Below are positions 24,307-24,522 of a stretch of 24,522 nucleotides of DNA, piece after piece. A model generated the notes under the pieces. The model made no database searches. It saw nothing but the letters and a program-made list of their open reading frames with translations, and was not told the origin of the DNA. The position numbers were made by a program, and so were the translations under genes. Source of the stretch: JBKJUK01 sp046590705 (lineage in GTDB: Bacteria > Acidobacteriota > Thermoanaerobaculia > Gp7-AA8); the NCBI GenBank assembly GCA_046590705.1, contig JBKJUK010000265.1, positions 1 to 24,522 on the forward strand. The letters run 5' to 3'. The first letter of the stretch is position 1. The number at the start of each line of letters is the position of its first letter.

Positions 24307-24406
24307 GTGTGGAGCACAGGCAATCCTGCCTGTGACGCGCTGCCGGAACTGATCACAACGCTCGGATCACCAGCACTTCGTCACAGGCAGGATTGCCTGT
24401 GCTCCA
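24307..24406. repeat. Paired CACAGGCA palindromic element after the sigma gene
   Basis: The left arm is 24307-24334 and the right arm 24382-24406, perfectly complementary over the shared 25 bases, around a 47-base centre. It begins 16 bases after the sigma-factor stop and ends four bases before the stop codon of the next, minus-strand gene. Confidence 0.92.
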
Positions 24407-24410
24407 AGAA

Positions 24411-24522
24411 TCATCCTTCGACGGGAAGTTTCCTGAGCTCCTGGAGTGTGATGCGGAGGACGCTTTCCAGGGTGAACCCCTGCGGGAAAGCGTGTGGGAT
24501 GCGGATCCCTGCGCCCACCATT
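24411..24522 (-). CDS. C-terminal fragment of an unrecognised protein
   Basis: An open frame runs in from the right edge and stops at TGA 24413-24411. The visible 36 residues read AGIRIPHAFPQGFTLESVLR with a charged helical end ELRKLPVEG. An ATG lies at 24521, but the frame most likely continues beyond the window. I do not recognise the family. It converges on the sigma-factor gene, with a palindromic element between them. Confidence 0.45.
   Translation of the reverse strand, partial: MVGAGIRIPHAFPQGFTLESVLRITLQELRKLPVEG

Noticed and set aside
22267..24406. Repeated palindromes considered as a CRISPR array
   Set aside because: The repeats are inverted pairs in separate intergenic gaps, not regularly spaced direct repeats, and there are no cas genes.

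Overview
The window (roughly 58-60% GC by eye) looks like chromosomal housekeeping DNA from a Gram-negative (diderm) bacterium. The evidence is a complete tolQ-tolR-tolA-tolB-pal-cpoB envelope operon, an LptE-type lipopolysaccharide-assembly lipoprotein, and a DnaK that carries the insertion usual in Gram-negative homologues. A HspR-type MerR regulator beside dnaK is unusual for Proteobacteria. Together with several families of dispersed palindromic intergenic repeats it suggests a deep-branching phylum such as Acidobacteriota. That placement is an inference at low confidence. There is no transposase, phage gene or CRISPR array.

Layout. 1-2928 is mostly minus strand: the N-terminal part of a Rhizobium etli-type L-asparaginase (cut by the window edge), a single-domain STAS anti-anti-sigma-like protein with a near-consensus promoter, FabF, a doubtful 72-codon ORF, and acyl carrier protein. 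At about 2937 a symmetric -10 sequence sits between acpP and a rightward run of a small membrane protein, mutS and nagZ joined by stop/start overlaps. 7084-8936 holds ssb (minus) and dtd (plus) with G-rich and long inverted repeats around them. 8937-12034 is leuS-lptE (plus). 12035-12665 has no gene, only repeats and the rpsT terminator. 12666-17693 (minus) is the tol-pal operon followed by rpsT. A tRNA-Arg(CCT), a BON-domain lipoprotein, a superoxide dismutase and a Bax-inhibitor-1-family membrane protein follow. 20264-24290 is a stress-response block: a HAIR-like operator, dnaK, hspR, and a sigma-70-family factor. Three copies of one palindromic repeat are interleaved among these three genes. 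The last 112 bases hold the 3' end of an unrecognised minus-strand gene.

How the genes work together. FabF and AcpP are fatty-acid synthesis partners. MutS is mismatch repair, and NagZ is muropeptide recycling. LeuRS and Dtd serve translation and its quality control. LptE and Tol-Pal maintain the outer membrane. DnaK is probably repressed by HspR through the 7-7-7 inverted repeat just before its start codon.

The most unusual items are: the sigma factor, which has two region-4-like modules in tandem (an ungapped match at a constant offset of 115 residues, 18 of 58 positions identical by hand count); the dnaK-hspR-sigma cluster, which lacks grpE and dnaJ; the shared divergent acpP promoter, which predicts almost leaderless transcripts in both directions; and four intergenic repeat families, one of which supplies the C-terminal codons and stop of dtd.
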